From assembly GCA_965212205.1 (NCBI GenBank), contig CBDBUX010000011.1, positions 744,001 to 808,000 of the forward strand: a stretch of DNA of 64,000 nucleotides, written 5' to 3'. Source of the stretch: JAHEJJ01 sp965212205 (GTDB taxonomy: Bacteria; Bacteroidota; Bacteroidia; Flavobacteriales; Flavobacteriaceae). Positions 8,237-16,145 of the stretch are shown here, in pieces; the stretch's first letter is position 1; each line of letters opens with the position of its first letter. The notes under the pieces are model-generated. The model was not told where the DNA came from. It searched no databases and saw only the letters and a program-made list of their open reading frames with translations. The position numbers and the translations under genes are program-made.

Positions 8237-8821
8237 TCATTTGGTGCTGGCAACTTGTAGGTGTGCCTTTAATTTTTCAAGCGCACGGCCGCGATGGCTG
8301 ATCTGGTTTTTCAACTTGGTACTCATCTCTGCGAAGGTTTCTCTATATCCCTCTGGCCTGAAGATGGGGTCGTAGCCAAATCCTCCATTACCTTTGCGCT
8401 CGTACTCGATATGCCCATTTACCTCTCCTTCAAATAAATACAGTTCTTCGTTAGATTTCAGGGCAATAACCGTTACAAAACGGGCTTTTCTGTTGTTTAC
8501 TCCTTTTAACTCCGACAGTATTTTGTTGATATTGTCCTCCGAATTTTTCTGCTCGCCGGCGTAACGTGCCGAAAAAACGCCTGGGGCCCCGTTAAGGGCA
8601 TCTACAAGAAGCCCCGTGTCGTCCGCAAAACAGGAATAACCAAAATGTTCCTTTACATACTCCGCTTTTAACCTGGCATTGCCCGTCAGGGTAGTAGCAG
8701 TCTCCGGGATGTCGTGCGAACAACCGATATCTTCAAGAGAGAGCAATTCGAATTTTCCAGGCAGTAACAAACGTACCTCTTTGAGCTTATTTGGATTATG
8801 GGTAGCAAATACCAACTTCAT
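8237..8821 (-). CDS. rdgB: XTP/dITP diphosphatase (RdgB/HAM1)
   Basis: A 194-residue enzyme that hydrolyses non-canonical purine nucleotides (XTP, ITP, dITP) to monophosphates and keeps them out of DNA and RNA. The signature N-terminus KLVFATHNPNKLKEVRLLL binds the phosphates; SCFADDTGLLVDALNGAPGV holds the metal-binding aspartates; GNGGFGYDPIFRPEG and SHRGRALEKL (base recognition) complete the family set. Length is normal. It sits upstream of the helicase gene in the same direction, but the promoter in between suggests separate transcription. Confidence 0.96.
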   Translation of the reverse strand: MKLVFATHNPNKLKEVRLLLPGKFELLSLEDIGCSHDIPETATTLTGNARLKAEYVKEHFGYSCFADDTGLLVDALNGAPGVFSARYAGEQKNSEDNINKILSELKGVNNRKARFVTVIALKSNEELYLFEGEVNGHIEYERKGNGGFGYDPIFRPEGYRETFAEMSTKLKNQISHRGRALEKLKAHLQVASTK

Positions 8822-8896
8822 ACTGCGGTTAATTTAAGGTGGAAAACCAAAATTGGCGGTAAAAATACTAATTTTAGAATCCCTTAATTCGTTTCA

Positions 8897-9349
8897 ATGG
8901 CTTTAAGAATACCACCCTTTCTGGTTTTCCTGCTCTTTGCAGGATTGATGTACTTACTCAGCATTTTTTTACCGATAGGGTATTTCGATTTTTTTGGGCG
9001 TGTAGTGCTGATTAAGATTTTGATTGTACTGGGTATGGCGACATGCCTAATAGCTTTAGTTCAGTTTTACCGGAATAAAACCACTATCGATCCGTCTGAC
9101 CCCTCAAAAGCCTCGGTATTGGTAACCGGTGGGATCTATAATTATACCCGAAATCCCATATATTTAAGTATGTTGCTGTTCTTGCTTGCCTGTGGACTTT
9201 GGCTGGGTAATGCTTTTAACACCTTATTTGCCGCAGGTTTTGTGGCTTATATGAACCGGTTTCAAATCATTCCCGAGGAAACTGCACTGAGAATGAGGTT
9301 TGGAAAAGCCTATGATCAGTATTTGGCCAAGGTGCGAAGATGGTTTTAA
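8897..9349 (+). CDS. Isoprenylcysteine/phospholipid methyltransferase-like membrane protein (ICMT/PEMT fold)
   Basis: A 150-residue integral membrane protein with four likely helices (PPFLVFLLFAGLMYLLSIFL, VVLIKILIVLGMATCLIALV, PIYLSMLLFLLACGLWLGN, TLFAAGFVAYM). The C-terminal half carries the cofactor motif of the family: TGGIYNYTRNPIYLSMLL and PEETALRMRFGKAYDQYL, where the Arg-Asn-Pro and Glu-Glu residues help bind S-adenosylmethionine. The true substrate of bacterial members is mostly unknown. Divergent from rdgB with a 75-base gap. Confidence 0.85.
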   Translation: MALRIPPFLVFLLFAGLMYLLSIFLPIGYFDFFGRVVLIKILIVLGMATCLIALVQFYRNKTTIDPSDPSKASVLVTGGIYNYTRNPIYLSMLLFLLACGLWLGNAFNTLFAAGFVAYMNRFQIIPEETALRMRFGKAYDQYLAKVRRWF

Positions 9350-9359
9350 TTTTTATAAG

Positions 9360-9428
9360 GTATAACAATAATATGTTTAAATATTAGTTAATTAGATTAT
9401 AATTTAATATATTAGCATATTAGCTTAT
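9360..9428 (+). repeat. AT-rich upstream segment with repeated ATATTAG units
   Basis: The gap before satD is nearly pure A+T, much richer than its surroundings, and repeats a short word: ATATTAG near 9381, again around 9409 and 9416, with related TTAATTAG between. The start codon of satD follows within a few bases of the last unit. This could be a regulator-binding region, an upstream promoter element, or simple low complexity. Confidence 0.4.
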
Positions 9429-9432
9429 TTAT

Positions 9433-10044
9433 ATGATTGCTATACTCACAGCAGATATCGTTAATTCTGCCCGTCATGAAACGGCAGTATGGATGGGCAT
9501 CCTTAAAGAAACCTTGTCCAGGTGGGGCGAAACGCCACAGGACTGGGAAATATACCGAGGCGATGAATTTCAACTGCGATGTGCACCGCAAAGGGCGCTG
9601 GAAATCGCTGTAGAACTGAAGGCGCGGCTAAAGGCGGTTAAAGATCTGGATCTTCGTATCGCCATAGGCCTGGGAGAGGAGGAGTTCAGAGCCAAGGGAA
9701 TCAGCGAGTCTAACGGCACGGCATATCAAAGGTCAGGGCGGATGTTGGATGAGCTTAAAAAGCAAAGGAAGAACATGGGAATAGATACCGGAGATTCTGA
9801 CCGGAACAGCGTTTTAAACCTCATGATCGATCTCGCTTCTGATTTTATGGACAACTGGACACCTGTTTCGGCCGAAATGGTCGCATTATCACTGGTGGCA
9901 CCAGATAGGAAGCAGTCTGAAATGGCCGATGAGTTAAAGATCAGACAATCGGCGGTGAGTCAGCGCAGCAAGAGAGCACGATACCCGCTGGTACAGCAAT
10001 TATTGGAATTTTATACTCAATTCATAAAGGAACTGACAGCATGA
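9433..10044 (+). CDS. SatD-family protein with C-terminal helix-turn-helix
   Basis: A 203-residue cytoplasmic protein. The first 110 residues resemble the SatD domain and, loosely, nucleotide cyclase-type folds: MIAILTADIVNSARH, WEIYRGDEFQLRC and LDLRIAIGLGEEEFRAKGIS. The C-terminal 55 residues look like a DNA-binding helix-turn-helix (RKQSEMADELKIRQSAVSQR). SatD-type genes are commonly followed by a DUF3307 membrane protein, as here, where the stop overlaps the next start (ATGA). The biochemical role is not established. No catalytic set is complete enough to claim cyclase activity. Confidence 0.8.
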   Translation: MIAILTADIVNSARHETAVWMGILKETLSRWGETPQDWEIYRGDEFQLRCAPQRALEIAVELKARLKAVKDLDLRIAIGLGEEEFRAKGISESNGTAYQRSGRMLDELKKQRKNMGIDTGDSDRNSVLNLMIDLASDFMDNWTPVSAEMVALSLVAPDRKQSEMADELKIRQSAVSQRSKRARYPLVQQLLEFYTQFIKELTA

Positions 10045-10742
10045 TCATTTTCATCAAATTACTACTTGCTCACCTCATTGGCGATTTTGTTTTACAGCCA
10101 ACCCGCTGGTTGATCCACAAGGAGGCGAATAAGGCCAAATCAGGATTTCTCTACGCCCATATCGCGATTCATTTTGTGTTGATCATGCTATTGGTATGGG
10201 ACTTTTCTTTCTGGAAATTTGCGCTCATTATAGCGATCTCGCATTACCTGATCGACCTGGCCAAGCTCTATACCGATTCTCTTTTTAAGAATAAGCTACT
10301 GCCATTCCTTATCGATCAGCTGCTGCACCTGGCCGTAATTTTTGTATGTGCCTTCTATGGAAATTTATGGGAGACCATAACGACCTTGTGGGCAGAGATC
10401 AACTGGCCCCTGGTCACGGCTGTTGTATTTGTGACCTTCCCTTCGGCAATTATTATGAGCAAATTACTGGAAAACATGTCGGACCAGATCGAACTCGATC
10501 ATAAATCCCTGCCAAATGCGGGCAAATACATCGGTATAATAGAACGACTATTTGTGCTTATTTTCATAATTCTGGGACGTTGGGAGGCTATTGGATTACT
10601 GATTACTGCCAAGTCTGTTTTCCGTTTCAATGACCTGAAAGAAAGCAATAGCAGAAAACTCACCGAATATATCCTAATAGGTACCCTGCTTAGTTTCGGA
10701 CTTGCTGTCCTGACCGGCCTGCTCTATACTGGTACGGAATAG
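10041..10742 (+). CDS. DUF3307 membrane protein, partner of SatD
   Basis: A 233-residue polytopic membrane protein with about six or seven helices. The N-terminal half is DUF3307, recognised by the conserved LLLAHLIGDFVLQPTRWLIH, the following HIAIHF and ISHYLIDLAKLY. The conserved His and Asp in membrane segments suggest a metal or small-molecule function, but none is known. Its ATG overlaps the satD stop codon by four bases, so the pair is translationally coupled. The C-terminal half is extra membrane helices (TAVVFVTFPSAIIMSKLLE, RLFVLIFIILGRWEAIGLLI). Confidence 0.82.
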   Translation: MIIFIKLLLAHLIGDFVLQPTRWLIHKEANKAKSGFLYAHIAIHFVLIMLLVWDFSFWKFALIIAISHYLIDLAKLYTDSLFKNKLLPFLIDQLLHLAVIFVCAFYGNLWETITTLWAEINWPLVTAVVFVTFPSAIIMSKLLENMSDQIELDHKSLPNAGKYIGIIERLFVLIFIILGRWEAIGLLITAKSVFRFNDLKESNSRKLTEYILIGTLLSFGLAVLTGLLYTGTE

Positions 10743-10860
10743 GGGTTACCATATCAGCATCATATCCAATACAAAAATTGGAAAAAGGCATTTTTACCGA
10801 CTTAATTTTCAGGCATCCACACTTTTACTCTAAATCAGCATCGACCTTGGATATTATCAC

Positions 10861-10868
10861 TAATTTTG
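10861..10868 (+). promoter_or_regulatory. Bacteroidetes -7 box for the serine biosynthesis gene
   Basis: TAATTTTG matches the TAnnTTTG consensus and ends 32 bases before the GTG start of the SerB-SerA fusion. A TTG at 10847-10849 is too close to be the -33 element, so only the -7 half is convincing. Confidence 0.5.
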
Positions 10869-10900
10869 CCTGCTGAAATAACTATCAAATTACATATCAG

Positions 10901-12784
10901 GTGGGTCGTAAATACGTATTTGATTTTGACAGTACCCTTACAAGGGTAGAAGCACTCGACGTGCTTGCCGAAATGAGCCTTCAAGGGAGCCGTAACAGGC
11001 AGGAAGTGATCGATGAGATACAAAAGGTGACTAATCTCGGAATTGACGGTGACATTTCATTTACGGAATCCCTCGAGAAGAGGATTCGGTTGCTTAAAGC
11101 ACATCAGGATCATTTACCGTCGTTGGTAAAGGAATTACGCCTAAAAATATCCAAATCGATTTCGGCCAATAAAGAGTTCTTCGAGAAATTCTCCGACGAC
11201 ATCTATGTGATTTCCTGTGGTTTTAAAGAATTTATCGACCCGATTGTGGAAGAATTTAATATCCCATCGGATCGTGTCTATGCCAACACCTTCACATTTG
11301 ATGAAGAAGGGTATATCATTGGATTTGACGAAGCCAATGTGCTGGCCACGCACAACGGGAAGATCGAATGCCTTAAACAGCTAGATCTGCAGGGAGAGGT
11401 ACAGGTAATCGGCGATGGCTATAGCGATTACGTGATGCGGGAAGCTGGAATAGCCCATAAATTTTTTGCCTATACCGAGAATGTACACCGGGATAAGGCG
11501 GCAGATAATGCTGATCACATAACGCCAAACCTCGATGAGTTTCTTTTTGTCAATGACTTGCCTCGCAGCCTGTCGTATCCTAAAAATCGAATCAAAATAT
11601 TACTTCTTGAAGATGTCCATCCGGTGGCATTCGACAATCTTTCAGAAGACGGATTTTCGGTTGAGCTTGTGGATAAAAGCCTTACCGAAGATGAACTGAT
11701 TGAGAAGATAAAAGGAGTTCACGTTTTAGGAATCCGATCTAAAACACGAATCACCAAAAGAGTACTGGACGCGGCCAATAAATTATTGGTGCTCGGGGCT
11801 TTCTGCATTGGCACGGCACAAATCGATCTTGAATACTGCAAGAAATCCGGGGTAGTGGTATTCAATGCCCCCTATAGCAATACCCGTTCTGTAGTGGAGA
11901 TGGCCATAGGCCAAATCATCATGTTAATGAGGTTTATTTTTCCCAGAAGCACAGAGATGCATACAGGACTGTGGAACAAAACGGCAGCACATTCAAGGGA
12001 AGTGAGAGGAAAGAACCTCGGCATTGTGGGGTACGGCAATATCGGCAAGCAGCTTTCGGTTCTGGCCGAGGCGATGGGGATGCGTGTCTATTATTATGAC
12101 ATAAATGACCAGCTGGCCCTTGGCAATGCGATTAAGTGCGATACGCTGGAAGATCTGCTCAATGTATCCGATGTGGTTAGTCTTCACCTGGACGACAATC
12201 CTGCCAATCATAATTTTATCGGCGAAAGGGAAATTAATCAGATGAGAAAAGGCGCCTTTCTTGTAAATTTATCCAGGGGATTTGTACTTGATATCCCGGT
12301 AATTGTAGAAGCGCTTAAGGAAGGTAAACTTTTGGGGGCGGCTATAGATGTGTTTCCCGATGAACCCAAGAGTAACGGGAAGTATATCAATGAATTACAG
12401 GGGTTGCCCAATGTGATTTTAACTCCGCATATCGGGGGGAGCACAGAAGAAGCGCAACGCAACATCGCGGATTTCGTGCCCAACAAGATCATGGATTATA
12501 TCAATTCGGGGAATACTTTCGACGCGGTCAACTTTCCTAATATTCGACTGCCCAAGCAACAAAATGCACACCGGTTCCTGCATATTCACAGAAATGTCCC
12601 TGGGGTGATGGCCCATATCAATGAGGTTCTGGCACATTATGAAATGAACATATCAGGTCAGTACCTTTCTACAGATTCGGAGGTGGGTTATGTGATTACG
12701 GATCTCGACAAGGACTATAACAAGGATGTGATCAAGGCGTTAAAGAAAGTAGAGCATACTATTAAGTTCCGCGTCTTGTATTAA
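10901..12784 (+). CDS. serA: Fused phosphoserine phosphatase / D-3-phosphoglycerate dehydrogenase (SerB-SerA)
   Basis: A 627-residue protein carrying two of the three steps of serine synthesis. Residues 1-220 are a HAD phosphatase of the SerB type: FDFDSTLTRVEALD (nucleophile and acid Asp), VISCGF, HNGKIECLKQ (Lys) and VIGDGYSDYVM are all intact. Residues about 230-545 are the dehydrogenase: substrate-binding GIRSKTRITKRVLDAA, NAD motif GIVGYGNIGKQ, catalytic SRG of NLSRGFVLDIP, and TPHIGGSTEEAQ with the catalytic His. Residues about 550-627 form an ACT domain (VPGVMAHINEVLAHYEMNIS), the likely site of serine feedback. The start is GTG; no ATG precedes it in frame. The middle step (SerC) is not in the window. 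Confidence 0.93.
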   Translation: MGRKYVFDFDSTLTRVEALDVLAEMSLQGSRNRQEVIDEIQKVTNLGIDGDISFTESLEKRIRLLKAHQDHLPSLVKELRLKISKSISANKEFFEKFSDDIYVISCGFKEFIDPIVEEFNIPSDRVYANTFTFDEEGYIIGFDEANVLATHNGKIECLKQLDLQGEVQVIGDGYSDYVMREAGIAHKFFAYTENVHRDKAADNADHITPNLDEFLFVNDLPRSLSYPKNRIKILLLEDVHPVAFDNLSEDGFSVELVDKSLTEDELIEKIKGVHVLGIRSKTRITKRVLDAANKLLVLGAFCIGTAQIDLEYCKKSGVVVFNAPYSNTRSVVEMAIGQIIMLMRFIFPRSTEMHTGLWNKTAAHSREVRGKNLGIVGYGNIGKQLSVLAEAMGMRVYYYDINDQLALGNAIKCDTLEDLLNVSDVVSLHLDDNPANHNFIGEREINQMRKGAFLVNLSRGFVLDIPVIVEALKEGKLLGAAIDVFPDEPKSNGKYINELQGLPNVILTPHIGGSTEEAQRNIADFVPNKIMDYINSGNTFDAVNFPNIRLPKQQNAHRFLHIHRNVPGVMAHINEVLAHYEMNISGQYLSTDSEVGYVITDLDKDYNKDVIKALKKVEHTIKFRVLY

Positions 12785-12809
12785 TCATTGGATCACCCGC
12801 TTATTGGTT

Positions 12810-13568
12810 TCATTTCGAAACCCTTCCTATTTTGGTAAAAATGGGAAAGGTCGCAAGCTGGCGTTCTTCCTTTATTTTCCATATAGCAGAGATACCCTGC
12901 CTTAATTCCCGTACAGGATTAAGTTGATGTCGCCTACTGTAATTTTTAACCGCAGACCAGGTTTCGATATAGCCTATTAATTCTTCCAGGCTGAATTCCC
13001 GCCTGATGGTATATGATGCTGAGAGGGAAATGTTCTCAAATGGAAATGGAATAGACTTATAGCCGTTTTCAATATGCTTACGTTCCTTACTCCAGTATGG
13101 CTCCAACTCATGATAGAATTTATCGATCAAAGGATCCAGTTCATTATCAAAGCGCAACAGACCATATCCCCACAAAGCTACAATGCCCCCATTTTTGGAA
13201 ACACGGACAACTTCTTTGAAGAAATGAGAAAAATCGAACCAGTGTACCGCCTGGGCCGCTGTGATCAGGTCGAAATAATCATCAGGAAAGGAACTTTGCT
13301 CGGCCCGGCCAACAGCATAATCTATATTTGCAGCTCTATAGGAATTTTCTAGTTGCGCCAGACTGATATCTGTGGCCTTTACCGATTTGAAAAAGCCCGA
13401 TAATACTCTGGCTACCTGGCCGTTTCCCGTGCCACAGTCCCAACAGAGCTCACGGGCTTTTACCAAGGAGATGATTTCCTCAACTAATTCTATGGGATAA
13501 TCCGGGCGGAACTTTTGGTATCCCTCCGAATCTTCAGAAAACAAATCACTTACATTCTTCATCTTCAA
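12810..13568 (-). CDS. Class I SAM-dependent methyltransferase (UbiE/YcgJ type)
   Basis: A 252-residue Rossmann-fold methyltransferase. After DLFSEDSEGYQKFRPDYP, cofactor motif I is CWDCGTGNGQVARVL (about residues 40-54), motif II is VKATDISLAQLENS, and DYFDLITAAQAVHWFDF is the methyltransferase 11-like post-motif. Substrate unknown; related proteins act on trans-aconitate, quinones or lipids. It lies 11 bases downstream of rlmH on the same strand, so probably one operon, though no functional link is evident. Confidence 0.88.
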   Translation of the reverse strand: MKMKNVSDLFSEDSEGYQKFRPDYPIELVEEIISLVKARELCWDCGTGNGQVARVLSGFFKSVKATDISLAQLENSYRAANIDYAVGRAEQSSFPDDYFDLITAAQAVHWFDFSHFFKEVVRVSKNGGIVALWGYGLLRFDNELDPLIDKFYHELEPYWSKERKHIENGYKSIPFPFENISLSASYTIRREFSLEELIGYIETWSAVKNYSRRHQLNPVRELRQGISAIWKIKEERQLATFPIFTKIGRVSK

Positions 13569-13579
13569 TGTCTCGGTTT

Positions 13580-14053
13580 CTATCTATGATGATACGGTTG
13601 ATTTTTTAAAATAGTCATCGCCCTGTAGATCTGCTCCACTGCAAAGAGCCGCACCATTTGATGAGAAAAGGTAAGTTTGGAGAGACTCCAGCTTTCGGAT
13701 GCTCTTTTCTTGAGTTGCTCATCCAGCCCATATGGCCCACCAACTATGAAAACCAATCGTTTGATACCCGAATTCATATGTTGCTGGAGATACCTGGCAA
13801 AACCCACCGAACTATGTTGACGACCATGCTCATCGAGCAAGACTATTTTATCTCCGGCATTAAGCCTGGTTAGTATAACTTCAGCTTCTTTGTGCAACTG
13901 TTCGGCCTCCGATAGTTTACCCGACTTTTTGATGTCCGGGATGATCTCCAGTTCGAATGTAATATATCTCCTTAGCCTTTTTTCATATTCCGAAATCAGT
14001 TCGGCAAGTGCTGTGGAGTCGGTTTTGCCAATAGCCAGTAATTTCACCTTCAT
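13580..14053 (-). CDS. rlmH: 23S rRNA (pseudouridine1915-N3)-methyltransferase RlmH
   Basis: A 157-residue SPOUT methyltransferase that modifies pseudouridine 1915 in helix 69 of 23S rRNA at the subunit interface. The sequence follows the family throughout: MKVKLLAIGKTDSTALAELI, YEKRLRRYITFELEIIPDIK, KIVLLDEHGRQHSS, FIVGGPYGLDEQLKKRA and the C-terminal SLSKLTFSHQMVRLFAVEQI, ending YHHR as in most RlmH proteins. Full length. Divergent from nadC. Confidence 0.97.
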   Translation of the reverse strand: MKVKLLAIGKTDSTALAELISEYEKRLRRYITFELEIIPDIKKSGKLSEAEQLHKEAEVILTRLNAGDKIVLLDEHGRQHSSVGFARYLQQHMNSGIKRLVFIVGGPYGLDEQLKKRASESWSLSKLTFSHQMVRLFAVEQIYRAMTILKNQPYHHR

Positions 14054-14136
14054 TTTCCAAAGTTATTATTTTCACCCATGGCATATTATTTAATGGAGGT
14101 AGTTTTTAGTAATTTAGCCCATCTGAAAATCCATAT

Positions 14137-14994
14137 ATGATTTCCAAAGTTCAATTTCAAAGGGAGATCGAACTCATCATTCAAAACAGTATTCGGGAAG
14201 ACGTGGGAGACGGCGACCACAGCTCTCTGGCCTGTATACCGCCCGATGCAGAAGGTAAGGCAAAACTATTGGTGAAAGATTCGGCCATACTTGCAGGTGT
14301 GGGCTTCGCACAGATGGTTTTTCAATTTCTCGATAACAAAATTAAACTAGATGTGCTGATCGAAGATGGCAGTCCTGTTTCCCATGGCGATGTGGCATTT
14401 TTTGTTGAGGGTAATACCCAGAGCATCCTCAAGGGAGAACGCCTGGTGCTCAATGCGATGCAAAGAATGAGTGCCATTGCAACAAAAACTGCCAGTTATA
14501 TGAAGTTGCTGGAAGGTACCCCTACACGTGTGCTGGATACCCGAAAAACAACTCCGGGGATAAGGGCATTGGAGAAATGGGCCGTAACGATTGGAGGCGG
14601 GGAGAATCACCGATTTGCGCTATACGACATGATTATGCTTAAGGATAATCATATAGACTTTGCCGGGGGCATCAACAACGCTATTGAAAAGACCAAAACA
14701 TATCTGGAAGGACTTGGAAAGGACCTGAAAATCATCGTGGAGGCCAGAAACCTGCAAGAGGTTGAAGAAATTCTAAAATACGATGGGATCTACAGGATTC
14801 TACTCGACAATTTTAGTTTTGAGAAAACCAGGCAGGCGGTGGAGTTCATCGGTGGTAAATGCCTTACCGAATCCTCGGGTGGCATTACAGAGGAGAACAT
14901 CAGGCAATATGCAGAATGCGGTGTGGACTATATTTCAACAGGAGCGCTTACCCATTCTGTATTTAATAAGGACCTGAGCCTGAAAGCGGTATAA
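14137..14994 (+). CDS. nadC: Nicotinate-nucleotide pyrophosphorylase (quinolinate phosphoribosyltransferase)
   Basis: A 285-residue enzyme of NAD synthesis converting quinolinate and PRPP to nicotinate mononucleotide. Signatures: IREDVGDGDHSSLACIP, GERLVLNAMQRMSAIATKT, TRVLDTRKTTPGIRALEKWA (PRPP and quinolinate site), GGGENHRFALYDMIMLKDNH, VEARNLQEVEEI and STGALTHSV. All basic active-site residues (Arg, Lys, His) in these motifs are present. The stop codon directly abuts the start of the next gene (TAA then ATG), so the two are co-transcribed. nadA and nadB are not in the window. Confidence 0.97.
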   Translation: MISKVQFQREIELIIQNSIREDVGDGDHSSLACIPPDAEGKAKLLVKDSAILAGVGFAQMVFQFLDNKIKLDVLIEDGSPVSHGDVAFFVEGNTQSILKGERLVLNAMQRMSAIATKTASYMKLLEGTPTRVLDTRKTTPGIRALEKWAVTIGGGENHRFALYDMIMLKDNHIDFAGGINNAIEKTKTYLEGLGKDLKIIVEARNLQEVEEILKYDGIYRILLDNFSFEKTRQAVEFIGGKCLTESSGGITEENIRQYAECGVDYISTGALTHSVFNKDLSLKAV

Positions 14995-15975
14995 ATGACC
15001 AAAGAAATTGAAGAAAAGCTCGAGCGGATCCCCATCATCAAATGGGTGGTCCGATTATTAAAAAGTGTGAAACTTCCCGCTTTTGAGGGTTTGTCTTTAT
15101 ACGACCTGATCGAGATGTACTTTACAGGTATTGTTGAAGGTGCGCTATCGGCCAGGGCAAGCGCAATTGCATTCAGCCTATTTATGGCGCTCTTTCCATT
15201 GCTGATCTTTCTAGTGACACTCATACCGTTTATTATACCGTATGTAAGCCTCGGAAATGAAAACTTCGATGCACAGTTCCTCTTGTTCCTGGAATCATTC
15301 CTACCGACGGCTACAAGCGATTATTTCGGGGAGATCTATCAGCAGATAAAAGATCAGAAAAGAGGAGGACTTCTATCTTCTGCCTTCGTGATCTCCATAT
15401 TTTTGATGACCAACGGGGTAAGCTCTATTTTTGGTGGATTTGAATACTCTTATCATATCGAGCTGACCCGAAATTTCTTTAAGCAATATGCCTATGCATT
15501 GATGGTAGGGCTCATACTTTCGGTATTATTGATCATCGGTGCTGTGGCCTATGTATATTTCGAATTTTACATCCTGGACTATCTCAGCGTGTGGGCGGCT
15601 AAAACACGAGGATATGACCTTACCAATAATGATATTATTGGCGCCAGAATAGGTAAGATCATTTTCTTTGTCATCCTTTCTTATTTAACCACTGCAATCC
15701 TGTATTATTTTGGAACGGCTGAAGGCCGACAGGCAAAATTCTTTTCGTATGGTGCGCTGATGACCACATTGTTGTTTTTACTGACTTCCTATTTATTCGG
15801 AGTTTATGTGGAACGAATTGCCCGATACAATGAGCTATACGGAGCATTGGGAGGGTTGCTTATTCTGATGGTGTATATTTGGTTAAATTCCATAATCCTT
15901 TTATTGGGATTTGAACTCAATGCCACCTTGAATTACCTGCACAAAAATGTGAACAGGGATGAGACCGGGAATTAG
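14995..15975 (+). CDS. YihY/virulence factor BrkB family inner membrane protein
   Basis: A 326-residue protein with about six membrane helices. The family signature is the segment GALSARASAIAFSLFMALFP followed by a helix LLIFLVTLIPFIIPYV; later helices include YALMVGLILSVLLIIGAVAY, IIFFVILSYLTTAILYYF, TLLFLLTSYLFGVYV and GGLLILMVYIWLNSIILLLG with the conserved GFELNA near the end. The family was once called ribonuclease BN, but that activity belongs to another protein; the true function is unknown. Starts immediately after the nadC stop. Confidence 0.88.
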   Translation: MTKEIEEKLERIPIIKWVVRLLKSVKLPAFEGLSLYDLIEMYFTGIVEGALSARASAIAFSLFMALFPLLIFLVTLIPFIIPYVSLGNENFDAQFLLFLESFLPTATSDYFGEIYQQIKDQKRGGLLSSAFVISIFLMTNGVSSIFGGFEYSYHIELTRNFFKQYAYALMVGLILSVLLIIGAVAYVYFEFYILDYLSVWAAKTRGYDLTNNDIIGARIGKIIFFVILSYLTTAILYYFGTAEGRQAKFFSYGALMTTLLFLLTSYLFGVYVERIARYNELYGALGGLLILMVYIWLNSIILLLGFELNATLNYLHKNVNRDETGN

Positions 15976-15994
15976 GCTTATAAAATGGCACACA

Positions 15995-16135
15995 ATGTAT
16001 TATTTACCTGGCTTTTCCGTCTGCGAATTTGATCAGTACCTGAGAGTTGACAGTCCGGGAAGTCAGTTTTTCCCAGGGTCAGGTATGATCTCCAGTTCCG
16101 AAGTACGTATGTATTTAAGAGGATATAACCAATGA
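15995..16135 (+). CDS. Possible 46-residue small protein (unrecognised)
   Basis: In the 170-base gap between the BrkB-like gene and priA there is an ATG frame of 46 codons beginning MYYLPGFSVCEFDQYLRVDS and ending RMYLRGYNQ, terminated TGA ten bases before the priA start. Codons look plausible and it would be the middle gene of a tight tandem. It has no signal peptide or motif I can name. A chance frame of this length is quite possible. Confidence 0.25.
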   Translation: MYYLPGFSVCEFDQYLRVDSPGSQFFPGSGMISSSEVRMYLRGYNQ

Positions 16136-16145
16136 AGCCGGCAGG

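Noticed and set aside
9433..10044. SatD as an adenylate or diguanylate cyclase
   Set aside because: Only loose similarity at the N-terminus; the complete metal and catalytic residues of cyclases are not visible.
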